A stretch of DNA of 64,000 nucleotides, from NCBI GenBank assembly GCA_023630585.1, contig CM042558.1, positions 17,520,800 through 17,584,799 of the forward strand. The letters run 5' to 3'. Shown one piece after another: positions 22,901 to 42,700 of the stretch (position 1 is the first letter of the stretch; the number at the start of each line of letters is the position of its first letter). A program made the translations under genes and the position numbers. The notes beneath the pieces were generated by a model. The model was not told the origin of the DNA. It did not search any database and saw only the letters and a list, made by a program, of their open reading frames with translations. Source of the DNA: Cranoglanis bouderius. Its lineage: Eukaryota > Chordata > Actinopteri > Siluriformes > Cranoglanididae.

Positions 22901-24140
22901 GATATCCAATACTGAATATTGTTTAATATTCTGTACCCTATTGATTATCTGAAATATTTGCTGTACTTTTATGTTTACTACACATTTCTTTCTGTTTGTG
23001 TGAGATTAAATGTTTGCTTTTTCTGCCCCCCCCCCAGTCTGTTTGCCTGAAGAAGGATTTAAAGGTAGGAAACCGTTTCGTGCCTCCCACCTCCCAGAAG
23101 CATGCCTTTAAGTGGATTGGCTACTCGAAATTGCTCCTAGGTGTGAATCAGTGTGTGCATGGTGCCCTGCAATGGACTGGCATTCCATCCCCGATGTATT
23201 CCTGGGATTGGCTCCAAAACAATCTCAACCCTGACCAGGATAAAGTGCTTACTGGAGATGAATGGATGTAATTTACTGTTATTAAATGTAATGGTATTGT
23301 ACTTGATGTTTTATTTGATATGACCCAACAAACAGCTGGCACTAGGGTTCTCTGATTAACTTCCCCTGTGCAGGCTCGATCGCTTCTGATTGTGTTGCAC
23401 AGTCAGCTGCAGTAAATAAGGCTAATGAGTTGCCTCATTCCCATCTTAGACTAAGGGTGCGTCTCGGTCAGCTCCCTAGTTCATTAGTCAGGGCGTCGAC
23501 CATTTTAAGGGCTGTCTCAATTGCCAAATCCTTCCAGTGCACTGGAACGTTCGCTCCCTAAAAAAAAATCCCACAATGCATCGCAAAAACCAGGGAGCAT
23601 CGATGCTCACTATGTATTACTGGAAGTGACGTCATAATTTCTGAAGCCTCTCAGCCAACTAGACTCAGTCTACAAATGTAAGTAGCTTGTTATCGTCGTC
23701 GTAGCTCTCAAATGATTACTTACGTTAGCGGTTTTTAACGTTATTTGACGTTCTATATACGGTTTGTTTGGGTCTGTTGACTTTTAAGTGATTAACGATT
23801 TAAAAAAAATCCAGTAGCTAGCCTACGATTAGCTTGACAAGTTTACGTAACGTATAATGTCAGAAAGATATCGGTCCTGCCTGTTGTTGATAAATGCCAG
23901 TGATGACGTTATGCAACGCGAGTACGTAGTCATGTCATCGGTGTCCCAACGTGTAGTGAACCAGGGTCCTTACCAGTGCCCGAACTCGTGTACACCACAT
24001 ACTGATTCACCACCTAGGGAGCTGATTGAGACGCATCCTAATTATTCTGCGAACCACAAACAGAGGCCATTAGGATCCGTTTGACTTGTCTACTAACAGA
24101 CATCCTTAAATCTTCAGGTACAGGACTACTAGGACACTGA
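10905..24140 (+). CDS. usp48: Ubiquitin carboxyl-terminal hydrolase 48
   Basis: Cysteine protease that removes ubiquitin, including from histone H2A. 27 coding exons: 10905-11038, 12432-12552, 13720-13861, 14292-14419, 14585-14709, 15442-15550, 15843-15976, 16806-16888, 17201-17380, 17462-17596, 17715-17864, 17978-18178, 18279-18393, 18520-18659, 19057-19128, 19318-19442, 19823-19945, 20905-20966, 21133-21243, 21411-21541, 21720-21826, 21931-22035, 22288-22494, 22590-22715, 22808-22856, 23038-23064, 24118-24140. The sum is 3165 nt = 1054 aa (human 1035), every junction in frame. Seen: Cys box GLTNLGATCYVN (Cys98), QQQDAQEF, His box GVSAYSGHYIAHV (His ~348) and WYKFNDEE. DUSP regions follow at ~450-820, then an acidic/serine-rich linker and a ubiquitin-like domain (~945-1020, from LRGEKALIVSANQTLKEL). 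The ending GTGLLGH matches human. Intron 7 uses a GC donor (AG|GCGAGT after 15976). The last two coding pieces are tiny (27 and 23 nt). Confidence 0.97.
11147..11260. repeat. Degenerate tandem repeat (cgatacggtacgattcgg)
   Basis: Repeated short words such as gatacaaaaccgatac, cgatacggtacgattc and ttcgattcaggtccgattc follow one another in usp48 intron 1. Unit length varies between about 10 and 22 bp. Confidence 0.5.
11513..12185. mobile_element. Degenerate non-autonomous DNA transposon in usp48 intron 1
   Basis: Left end 'tacagtggatataaaaagtc' is followed by 'tacacacccctgttaaaat'. The right part has 'gggtggaaaag'-like text (gggtgggaaaagttctgac) near 12126-12144. I recognise this as a dispersed fish element normally ending in the inverted form of the left end. 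Here the right end is degraded in a poly-T tract near 12160-12174. No transposase survives. Confidence 0.5.
12588..12703 (+). repeat. SINE-like element, 3' portion (copy 1)
   Basis: Contains 'gggatagactccggatcga', 'accctgaccgggataaagcg' and a gaatgaatg tail. The same 3' segment recurs on the + strand in usp48 intron 26 (near 23200-23273) and in zbtb40 intron 1 (near 27330-27393), so it is one dispersed family. Confidence 0.6.
12971..13011. repeat. (TTA)n-(GTA)n microsatellite
   Basis: About five ATT units followed by about nine AGT units in usp48 intron 2. Confidence 0.7.
13527..13552. repeat. 26-bp perfect palindrome (GAT)n/(ATC)n
   Basis: (ATG)4-AT followed by (CAT)4: the 26 bases equal their own reverse complement. 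Located in usp48 intron 2, about 170 bp before exon 3. Confidence 0.85.
16304..16470. mobile_element. Palindromic MITE in usp48 intron 7 (hAT-like)
   Basis: Left end 'gtttctcaatcctggtc' and right end 'ccagattgagaaac' are inverted copies. Internal text such as 'aattagctgataagttgaat' is seen in dispersed fish MITEs of this kind. No coding capacity. Target duplications are not clear, so the boundaries are approximate. Confidence 0.55.
19270..19296. repeat. (TG)n upstream of usp48 exon 16
   Basis: About 13 TG units ending 21 nt before the exon-16 acceptor. The complementary (CA)n lies just after the exon at 19447-19466. Confidence 0.9.
19447..19466. repeat. (CA)n downstream of usp48 exon 16
   Basis: About ten CA/AC units starting 4 nt after the exon-16 donor. 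In the transcript they are complementary to the (UG)n upstream of the same exon. Confidence 0.9.
19996..20750 (+). mobile_element. Internally deleted Tigger/pogo-like DNA transposon in usp48 intron 17
   Basis: Ends are inverted relatives: the left reads 'tacagtaaaacccctgtatc', and the right read on the opposite strand is 'tacagtaggaccaccgtatc'; TA at both edges fits a TA target site. Inside, a start at 20295 reads MNPKRKSSDAGKSDVPKRSR, then a one-base insertion breaks the frame. The next frame continues KVLPLHEKVKILDLIGK and YGKNESSIREIVKKEKE (CENP-B/pipsqueak-type HTH), and after another frame change ALNLGVEDMNRKRVP (second DNA-binding HTH). The text then jumps to the right end, so the DDE catalytic domain is deleted. 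A dead, non-autonomous copy in the same orientation as usp48. Confidence 0.75.
22346..22380 (+). repeat. Serine-encoding (TCC)n run inside usp48 exon 23
   Basis: A (TCC/TCT)n triplet run in the coding sequence gives about eleven consecutive serines between the acidic linker and the ubiquitin-like domain. It lies where human USP48 has a different short linker, so it is probably length-variable and structurally disordered. Confidence 0.75.
23098..23273 (+). repeat. SINE-like element (copy 2) in usp48 intron 26
   Basis: Shares 'gtggattggc', 'ccctgcaatggactggcatt', 'cctgaccaggataaagtgc' and a gaatggatg tail with the other copies in this window. It lies 34 bp after the 27-nt exon 26. Confidence 0.65.
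23455..24038. mobile_element. PIF/Harbinger-like non-autonomous element in usp48 intron 26
   Basis: The left end is GGGTGCGTCTCGGTCAGCTC. The right end read on the opposite strand is GGATGCGTCTCAATCAGCTC, and both continue with CCTAG. The element is flanked on both sides by TAA (23452-23454 and 24039-24041), a 3-bp target duplication of the type this superfamily makes. Length is 584 bp. No complete transposase; a short frame starting at 23857 (MSERYRSCLLLINASDD) is not recognisable. The right end lies only 79 bp before the last usp48 coding exon. Confidence 0.75.
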
Positions 24141-25150
24141 TGGAGGCTCTGGATGTGGATGAACACCGACAGCAAAAGCTTGAATTAGACCGAGAAGTTG
24201 ACTGAGAGAATAAAGTCAGATTTGTTTAGAGTCTGGTATTTTTAATTTTTGGTTGCCTTGTAACTTAAAGTTGCAATTCCTTTAAAGTTGTCTGTCTTTG
24301 CTTTGAGAAAAAGAAATCGTGTGTTGGCTTTTAATATTTCAAGCTGTTGATGCATTCTGTAAGTGCACACCATGACTGTGAACAGATACGGGTCGAGACC
24401 TTTATATAACAGCGTCTTTGTCCTTCGTGGCAGTGTCATATTATCTCGAGACGACGGATCAGATTGATGTTTAAGCGCCCTTGACATTTTTAGTTTCTGT
24501 AAAAGCTTCCAAAGAACATTTCATTCAGCAGTCACATGGTCACTCACTGCCTTGTCTCTCAGATATTCATAAAGAATGCATGAGCAACTTCAATATTAAA
24601 AATGTGTCTGTGTAGCTACGACTGGGAAAAAAAAAACAACAACCTTTTTTTTTTTCCACCAAAAAAAAAAAAATCAATCTTCAGTAAAAGCAATGTGTGG
24701 AGCGACATGGAAGAATAATTTCCTAATTGAGGAAAAAAAATAAACAAAACCCTACACAGAAGTTAAGACATGTTCTGCTATTACTTGAAATATTATGCGG
24801 ACGTGTGTGTGTAATATTCTTTTCTGTAAATCTTTCATATGGGCAATAAAGTTCCTTTTTTTCCCCACATGCTCAGATATACTAGTAATTTAAATGTGAG
24901 AATGATAACTGTTCAAAAGTTCAACAGCATTTCCCTTTCTGAATGTATAGGAATACTCCTTAATACTTTTTTTGTCCTTTCTTTGCCCCTGTATCTCATT
25001 CAGATTTACAATTCTCTCAGTAATATTCTCTCTGTTGTAACTCCAAATTTCACAGTAAGCTTTTGCACTCTTGTAAATATTGTAGATTTCTTCGTAGACT
25101 CGGATATGACCAAAACTTAATAAATTCAGATATATGAATAAATATTGATG
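24141..25150 (+). other. usp48 3' UTR region with candidate poly(A) signals
   Basis: After the stop at 24138-24140 there are AATAAA hexamers at 24209-24214, 24845-24850 and near 25118. The first would give a very short 3' UTR, the last about 1 kb. The stretch is otherwise AT-rich without coding features. Which signal is used cannot be decided from sequence. Confidence 0.5.
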
Positions 25151-25690
25151 TTTATAGTGTGTATATATATATATGTATATATGTTGTAGATAACCTGTCA
25201 CCATTGTGTAAGTTTTAGTTTTATTTGTTTATTTTTTACATTTTTGTAACCCCAGTACCACCATCACCGCCCTTCGTCAGAGATGTAGAAGGGTTAAGTC
25301 TTGGGTAAGGCTAGGATTATTAAGATTATTAGATTACAAGATTAAATGCTTAGCCCCTTTTTAGAAGGCAATACAAATACGTCTTCAGGGGGGAAAAAGA
25401 GAAAGAGAGGAAAAAAAATAAGTGAAACAGAATTAAGTAGTGAGAAGATGGCTATGGGGTTATATTATAGTAACTGATATACATAGGTTAGTTAAACCTT
25501 TGTGAATCAAAATCAGGAAGAAAAAAAACCCATACATATAAGCATACACAAAAATATAAACATATATATGTTATATATCAACATAAAGCCATTAAATAAG
25601 CTTTGCACACGGTCCTATTTGTTATATATGTACATGTAGTCACATTTAACATTCATCCTCCTCAATGCTTTTGTGGCTGGCGTTGTCTCA
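25151..25690. other. usp48-zbtb40 intergenic spacer
   Basis: AT-rich DNA with short TA runs (near 25163-25185 and 25560-25580). I see no gene or recognisable transposon. Confidence 0.5.
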
Positions 25691-25696
25691 GAACTC

Positions 25697-25821
25697 GCGC
25701 ATGCGCACCTTCGCGTTCAACGAGTCGCCATTTTCAAAAGCCGGAATCTTTATTGCCAGGAGAAAATGTTGTCCGTCGGTGGAGTTTAAATAAAGACCTG
25801 GATTATTTGAATAACACTGAA
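25697..25821 (+). promoter_or_regulatory. Probable zbtb40 promoter and 5' non-coding exon
   Basis: NRF1-type palindrome GCGCATGCGC at 25697-25706 and a YY1-like GCCATTTT at 25727-25734, in the only CpG-rich patch between the two genes. A strong donor (ctgaag|gtaatg) follows at 25821. The zbtb40 start codon at 26735 sits 7 nt after an AG acceptor-like 'cacctgcacag'. The simplest reading is a 5' UTR exon starting near 25.73 kb and ending at 25821. Motifs seen; exon boundaries inferred. Confidence 0.5.
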
Positions 25822-26734
25822 GGTAATGAGGAAGTCAGTATGGTGGTTATGTGTTCAGAGGTGTGTTTAAAAGAAAGAAAGAAAGAAAGAAAAGAAAACA
25901 TGGGACAAAAGGCTTGTTTTTAGCAACCGTTAACACTCCTTGCTGGCTTGCCAAACTAGCTAGCATAGTTAGCAGCTAGTCATGGTGAAGGAGTTACAAA
26001 CAGTATTATGGCAACCTGTTAGTGAAGTAATATTTCAGGGTCTGTGTTTTCCTTTTCTCTTCAAATACAGTTTACATTAACATTATTCAGTGCAAGTGGA
26101 ACCATATTATTCCATGTCTGAGCGTTTATCTGCTCGTTAACCAGTTTGAGAATGAAGCCTATCCAGCATACATCAGTGCAAGTATTAAATATGCAAATGA
26201 GGCAGTGGATCATTTAATATGTGCCAATTTGCATATAAAATCAGCAAAAGTATTTCACACAATTATTTTCTGGTGTTTTTTTTTTTTTTGTTGTTGTTGT
26301 AAAGGTCAGACTTTTAAGATTATATGAAAAAAGTCTTGACACGTGATAAACAGGTCATTTGGAGTAAACAGCCAAACATAAAGTTAGTGCAGGTTGCAGT
26401 TCATGATTCTGTGACTATATATGGACTACAGACCGCCTTGTTTTTAAATATGCTGTACAGCAAATCGACCTTAAAAAATAGCAGGATGAAATTTATGATT
26501 AAAGTATATAATTATGTAAACTGGGGCACCACCCACACCAGTAACATGTAATAGTACAGTTTACTACCTTTTTTAAAATTTATTTATTATTTTTTAAAAC
26601 AGTGTGCAGTATACGCTTCCAGTCCCATGAAAAACAAATCCCACTCGTCTGACCATGCTGTCCTTTATCCAACCCCAAATCCATTTTTATAAACGATGTA
26701 CCTGTCCCCACTTTCTCACCTGCACAGGCGCATC

Positions 26735-35600
<8,866 letters not shown>

Positions 35601-38600
35601 AGTCATGTTCACACGGGGAGAACAAATGTATTGGCAAAACACATGCACACACAGACACACACCTCAGCTTTCTGTCTCAGCTTTAAACTTTAAAGGGTAC
35701 GTCTTCTTTAAAGCATATATTCATACATCATATATTATGGACGGTATATTAATCCTCTATCACCTCAAAACATACACAGCTTGTGGTGCACATTCATGTC
35801 TTTAGCTCTTCAGGAAATAAGAGGTTCAGAGAGAGTGTGTGTGTGTGTGTCTGTCTGTCCGTGTTCGCACCACATATGTGAGATGAAGGAGGGCCAGATG
35901 GCAGATGGAAAGACGACAGCACAGTTCAGGCTGCTGCCGATGAGCAGGTTAAATCAACTGATAAATTATTTTTATATAATTATATAATGTTTCAATTCCT
36001 TACTGAGGAGACGGCGAATGTTTGTGTGACTGCAAATACAGCAACCAGTAATTTATTGTTAATTTTACCATCTTACCGTCTCTGAAGGGGGTTATACAGT
36101 ATATGCACAGGAAAATGGGGGTGTTATTGATTTATCAATAGCATCAACAGCATTATCAACAGCAGAAGCGGCTGTGGTAATGATTGATCAAAATAACGAT
36201 GTTTCACTTTCACTATCTTTATTTGTCTTTCATGCTAAAATTAAATACAGGAAGCGGAAAGTCTTCAGCCACAAAGTGTACATATTTTAGCAACCTTTAT
36301 CACCTTATAATGTATTTTTCACCCAATATGACACCTAATTATGTAATGGTTCTTATTCTGCAAAGCAAAGATATACAAATATAGAACCTAATCTGATCAA
36401 CAGAGGCGATATTAAAGGTGCGTTAGTCAATATTAGTCATGACTGGTGCCCTCTCATTTAGAAGGTGAAGTACAACAACATGATTGGAATGACTGAGAGG
36501 CGTGTCCGTAAAAAGAGGCCCATGTAAACACAGACGAGCAGTACGTCCGGAAGCTCAGTTTTCCCACACAGGTTTTCTCAGCTACATAATATACTTGTGC
36601 TGATGCCTTTGCTTAAACATTTATCATGTTGTACATATTATCTAGGTTATTCTACCTAGTAGGAAATAAAAGAAAGTGACTGTTTAAGTCGACGTTTAAG
36701 TCGAAAATCATCCTTATAAGGATGTCCTCATTAAATCAGTGCACACCATTAAAGGAACTATTTGGCCAAAAGTAAGTTTCCACAATTCTTATCTTAGCCA
36801 AATACCTTAAGTTTGGTGTCTGACATTTTACTACTGAACCAAACAACAAAGTCTGATATCGACATGCGGTTCACTTTAGCACGGTTTACTTTAGTGTTGT
36901 AGCTCCAGTATAAAACTAAAGAAGTAAACTTCTTTAAACTTCTTTAAAAGGCCTTCCCTGATCAACAACATTTTCGGTAAGTTGGAGGGTTAACACCACT
37001 AGTGCCTTTTCCTCATTACATTTACATGCAACATAAAGGGATTAGCGTGTCCTAGGGAAACTTTTTTGGAAAACCTGCCCCCTTGCACATGACTGATTCA
37101 CTTGTGACGTCGTATTTCTGTGGAGGTTCTTCATTGAACCTGTAAACCTTTAACTAACCATCAGTAGGGTTCTAGATGGATGTTTACATCCCTCTAAGTG
37201 TGTATGTGTGTGTACAGTCATATCATCTGGTTAACTAGCTAGAACACAGTAATAACATTACATCAGCTGCAATGTAGCCTACTGATGGACTATTTAGCTA
37301 CATAAAACCAGATTTAAAAATAATAATAATAATTTCATGTTATCTTTTGAAACAGTATTTTATTGCTGCTGGACATTTATACAAAGCATCACTGCCATTT
37401 TTAACATTTAACCCTTTAATCCCGACGCCTAAAAGTGCATATTATATATTCTCTAAAATCTGTCATTGTTTAATTTTTTTCTTTCGTGTAAGTTCTGATC
37501 CTAAAGCGTAAGCCGGTGTTGACTCGTCCTCCGAGGGGTCATCGAACAAACTCCACTTGAGCTGATCACACAAGGGGACGGACTTTAGGATTGCGAGTAT
37601 ACAAGTGCGTGCTCCAAATGCTCTTCAAAAAGAAATAAAACAACACCACGGCAGGATAGTGTATTAGATCCACCTATCAGAGATAAGCTGCTTAATAAGT
37701 GTAACAATGTGGTAAACCTTGTGCCAAAAAGTGTTTTTGTCCCCATTTTACATTGAAATCGCCTTTAAATGTAGTGTCCTTCGGGATAAATACACAGTTC
37801 ACCAAATACAAAATTGACCTTTATTCGAGCAGTTTAAAACCACAGTGAACTCGAGAGTTAAACCTCAGTTTACAAATACTCCATAAATAACAATTAAAAA
37901 ATTTGTCCCGTGATTCCTTTCAGTGTGTAACACGAAGCTCAACAGGCCAAAGGACCTCAGGGGTCTCGGTTATCAACCATGCGTACGCATACGTTTACGC
38001 ATAAACTGTGCGCTTGCAAGTTTCTGTGCATATAGTGCGATTTATTTTTTGCGATTGAGGATGTATAAATATATTGTGAATCGTTCCTGGTCATGAGTAT
38101 GCACAAACCCTTAGTGGTAGAAAAGTGTAATTGTGGGTAATCTTGGGTCTCGTTTATCAAAGGACAAGTAGTCATTCTGTGCACAAGAAGCGTCAGGACG
38201 CGCTAGAAAATAGGAATTTACATATTTGCATAACATTTGGTCATTTCCATTACATATTTACATAATTTACATATAGAAACGCCCCCAAACTGCGTATATG
38301 GTAAGCAAATTCCCTTTGCCAGCAAGGTTCCACATCCTTATCCTCAAGCAAAACAAGATCAGCGTTTAAATGTGCCTTTCGTATGATTTTACTTTACATT
38401 TCATCTGTGTCACCTTCACACTGTCGTGAGCTCCGGAGTCGGCAGTGGTGCTGGCATGATTCATAAAAAATTCATTTCAGGGTTTGTGTATACGCACGAT
38501 CAAGCATAAATCCTCACACACAGGTAGGAATGTGCTGACGATCAGTTATACAGTATACCACATTTATAATTATACCATGACCACATAAAAATACTTGTTT

Positions 38601-39693
38601 CTGATTGGTTGACAGGTGTAGATTATTTTCATCTACTGGATGTAGTCGATTCGTACACGAGATACAGAATGTAACCATGACAACGAGGCCTCTATTTACG
38701 CACCGTTACTGTCGTCACGCTGTTCACGTCAACAAGTAACAGACATTTAGTAGTTCTTCCACTCTTTGCCTCATCTTTTACTTTGTGGACACTTCAAAAT
38801 ATTGCTAGCCGGGGACAGGCACCATTTTAAAGGGCAGCTATTGTTACCAAAACCATTAGATAATAATAATTCACATGCTTTTACATGTACAATGTAAGAG
38901 GCAGAGTGACTGGAAACAATTAAAAATGTCAGTAAGGTCAACGTTTACCTCAGACGGGCTAAATACTCCAGCTAAATTCCACTGCAGCAGCACACACACT
39001 GAGGATAACACAATCCTGTTCACCACATGAGAGACGCCATAAAAGTTAAGAAAACTCGACAGACTGAACTCTTGGTAAGTGTAGTGTGGAGCTAGAATTC
39101 TTTCCCGTACTATACAGTAATAAAAGGTTAGGAAATGATCATAAATATCTGATAAGTGGAAGCATAATACAGCTGTTAAAGTACAGAGGTACACACATTT
39201 TCTAGTCCACAAACATACTTCTGAAATTAAACCGAAGTACCATTTCTTTAAGCAAACTCACAAAAGTACATAATAACACCTTAAATAAATGTGCAAGTAT
39301 GTTTTCACAGGAGATACTGTACGTCACGCTTCAAGTGCAGCCGGTTTTAAATACATTAAACATAAATTATGTGTATTTAACACGTGTAGTTTTAGTTAGC
39401 GTGGACCTGGTTGTTAAGTGTTTAATATAGACGACGTAAAGGCTTAGTGGTAGTGGAAATGAGACAGAGTTATTAGGAATAAAACCTTTGTCTTCAGAAG
39501 TGATGGGATATTACTAAGGAAAGTCTCAGTTCATTTAAAATTACACTGTAATTACGCTTAGCATCGAGCGCTATGAGTTCCGCCATACTGGAAAACCTCA
39601 ACATTGCATCAGAACTCAAGTCGTAAAAAAAAAAAAAGGCCACAAGAGTGTGCGGATCATTTTGGAAGTCTTAAAGGCAGCAAAAGTCCGACT
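35601..39693. other. Spacer between convergent zbtb40 and cyb561d1
   Basis: No coding gene is supported over about 4.1 kb. The left part should hold the zbtb40 3' UTR, with AATAAA hexamers at 36665-36670 and near 37636. Between 37955 and 38550 there are DNA-transposon-like remnants, and near 38570-38670 another MITE-like stretch. The rest is AT-rich without recognisable structure. The break between the two human synteny blocks lies here. Confidence 0.55.
37955..38550. repeat. Transposon-like remnants with repeated 'gggtctcgtttatcaa' ends
   Basis: The string 'ggggtctcggttatcaacca' starts near 37958, and a related 'ttgggtctcgtttatcaaag' occurs near 38142 in the same orientation. The text between them is rich in alternating 'gcgtacgcatacg' words. 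This resembles dispersed fish MITEs with this terminal sequence, but no clean inverted ends or duplications were found. Confidence 0.4.
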
Positions 39694-39699
39694 TTTATT
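39694..39699 (-). terminator. cyb561d1 poly(A) signal
   Basis: AATAAA on the - strand, 31 nt past the cyb561d1 stop codon (39730-39732). It would give an unusually short 3' UTR of about 50 nt. The next hexamer on this strand is near 37820. Confidence 0.5.
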
Positions 39700-39729
39700 G
39701 CGTGTGTAGTTTGTGCTCGTCATGACGGC

Positions 39730-42700
39730 TCAGGTGGTTAGCTTCTTCTTAGGCAGGAAGGTGTTTGTGATTTGGTTCATCGCCACCAGAGCGGGGAAGG
39801 GAGGCAGGAGCAGGAAGGCGTACCAGATCGGCCCCTTGACGGTGGCCTGGAACCAGTCGCTGAATAAGGCCGCGGTGACGGTGACGGTGGCCAGCAAGTA
39901 TGCCACGAGGCCGCAGGTGGCGTGGTAGAGCCGCAGCCGGGGCACGGAAACGTTGCGGATGAGCTTGGGGAACAGCACGCACACGCCGCAGGTCGCCTGC
40001 AGCACCGTCGCCACCAGCGTCCCGACACCCAGCAGGCTGTGCCACGTCTCCAGGTGGGGGTGCTCCGACTTCCTCTTACTGGCCACCATGAAGCCGACGC
40101 CCATGGCTGCGAAAAGCAGCAGCAGCACCTGCAGGACCCAGTGTGTGCGGATCTTCCCTTTACGGGACTTGAAGCAGCATGGAGAACCCTCACCCGAGAA
40201 GAGCAGGATCCCCTCCGTCATGCACAGACAGAACTGAGAGGGGAAAGAAAAGAGCAGTTGAGTTTCACAGGGTTTAATACCACATCTTTTCTTACTGCTC
40301 CTGCTGTGCCTGTCAGTCGTAGCGAAGGAGGCGTGGCCTCAGACTCCACAAAGATAACACTATGTTCACACACACTAGTAGGCAACATGTCACATGTGTT
40401 GTTTTGTAGACGTGCCCCGCCCAGAATTTTTATTTATTTATTTATTTTTAGATCAAATTGCAAAGCAAGCTAACTATACTAGCTACGCGCTCTCACCAGA
40501 GGTACCAACGATCTTTGCTACCTTATTCCAAGATTATTTGTCTCCGTAACGTCTCTGTACACTTGTACTGAGTTGACAGGATAAGATGAAACCATGGATA
40601 GAAGCTTTTCTCCCAAAGAGTAAACGGGAACTAATTGCGGCGAGTAAACTAAAGAAACGTCGGACCACGTGCGCCATAGGGTTGTTCCCGAGGAATCATT
40701 CGAATCAGCTGTTCGGATTTGCTGCTTTATTGTGTCATACCTAATTTATATAAAATAGAGAAAATTTCACTTCATACGCTGATGAAGTACATCAGTCGTG
40801 CTTCACTGGCTGATGAAGTTTGGCTGAATGTAGATGCAGAAAGTGCAGCCTTGGGAGAGGAAAGATTTCACACCCATTTCTTAACGTTTTTCCTTCTCTA
40901 ATGCACATGACACAGAATCGTGTGTATTAGAACAGGGAGAAATACAGAACGCCGTGGTGTCGCACTCTGAGGTTAAACTTTCGGGATTCTCGTTTCAGGA
41001 ATGTATTTTGTCTTAACAAACTCCAGAATTGTCCAATGACAACTGTATGCACGCCTTCCAAGCCTTGGATTAGAACTTGGTAGTAAAACACGACGACCTT
41101 GGTCCAGTACACTGAGTATGCTTACACACAGACTGAAGCTATTATTTGTCCACTGTGAGCTAAAGCAACTGATCATTAGGCTAAAATCCAGGAAATCTTA
41201 TACATCATGTAAACTTCAACTGGAAAAAAAGCATAAATTTAACACCGCTGTTGATCGCTTCGGGAAGGGAAACTGTAAGTCACACCGTCACTGAGGTTTT
41301 ATCATTGGCACCCGTTCCTCCACACAGTACAATAGGAGGCTGTGTACAGATGAGGAGCAGGAAGGTCACGCCATGCTGCTCGGCACGTCACTGCCATGGA
41401 AAAGCGTTCTGGCTCTTGGGTCAGTCGTAACTATAGACCCCGGTGCCGGCATGCCGGAGGGGAGAGGCACGAGCCTAATTATCTCACTGTTCCACCGTGT
41501 ACTATTCATAATTCAGGAACGTGATGCATTATTCATCGATTGGCCTCGAGGCCGTGCGCCAGTTAGACATTCATCATCCTCGAACAAAAAAAAAAAAAAA
41601 AAAGAAAAGGAAGAGAAACAAAGGAGCAAAGGACATTTTCTTCAGATGCAAAGGACTAACTGGTGTGCAATGTTTAGTCTGGATTAAAGCCGTGTTTTGG
41701 GAACTTACCCCGAGTGACATGCAGAGCGGGTGCCAAGAGAAGAGACCTGCAAATAAACAATAAACAAATAAACCTGGAGGTTAGAGTGAACACGGAAGTC
41801 GATCACGATTCGCACTTTTCAATTCACAGGCTATATTAAGTCTGCTTGTGTGTTTTACTCTCTTGATCCCTGACGCCTCAACAGATGATAACTGAGCCGA
41901 CTGTGCGGCTTATCCGGCCCTCTGATGATCATAAAAACGTGATAAGACTGAGCAGTGACAGTGACGCTGTGTTTGTCTTCACCCGACGTCACACCTGTCC
42001 GTGAGAAATTCTTTGAGATCCCAGGTTCCTGACACTCGACAATCTAAACATGTGTTGATTTGTTTTGAGGGATGTGATGTGACGACTGAAAGAGGACCAG
42101 AAAGTTGCGAAATCTTTCAGTACATCTGAGCTCTCTCACATTTTCAACCTTAGGATGGTATAAATGTTCCATTGTGGCCCAGGTGCAGGTGATGTTTTAG
42201 CAGTTGGTCCCAAATCCGATCGTAAAGATCGCGTCTGCTGTCTTGGAAATATCAGACACTTCCTGCAGTCACCATGCTGTGCACATTTCTGCTTTCTCAC
42301 AGCACTTTCATTCCTGTCTCGGCTCATATCTCATTAACGAGTTGGGTCAGGCCTGTTTTACGCTCTAATGTTAGTTTTACTTTTCTGTTTATCCCATCTC
42401 CTGCTAAAAGCAAAAAAAAAAATCTCCTACTGTCCTGAACATTCCAGGCTTTAAGGAGTTAAATTGAGAAGCAGTTCTGACGAGGCATGAAATATTCTTC
42501 GGGCAAGCTTCAGCAGGAAAAAGAAAAAAAGAAAAAAGAAAAAAAAAACTCATGTAGATTGCCTTGCAGAAGTATTTACCCCCCTTTTAACTTTTCCATA
42601 TTTTGTAGTGTTACAACCAGGAACTGAACTGGATTTAACTGGGATTTTATGTCATAAATCAACACAAATCTGACCAGTGAATGAAAGTCTTTTTTGAGGA

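Noticed and set aside
39922..40473. 183-codon frame on the + strand
   Set aside because: Antisense of the large cyb561d1 exon, which encodes the conserved histidines on the - strand.
41373..41763. Open frames around 41.4-41.76 kb on the + strand
   Set aside because: Low-complexity lysine run from poly-A and overlap with the 38-nt cyb561d1 exon on the - strand. No family resemblance.
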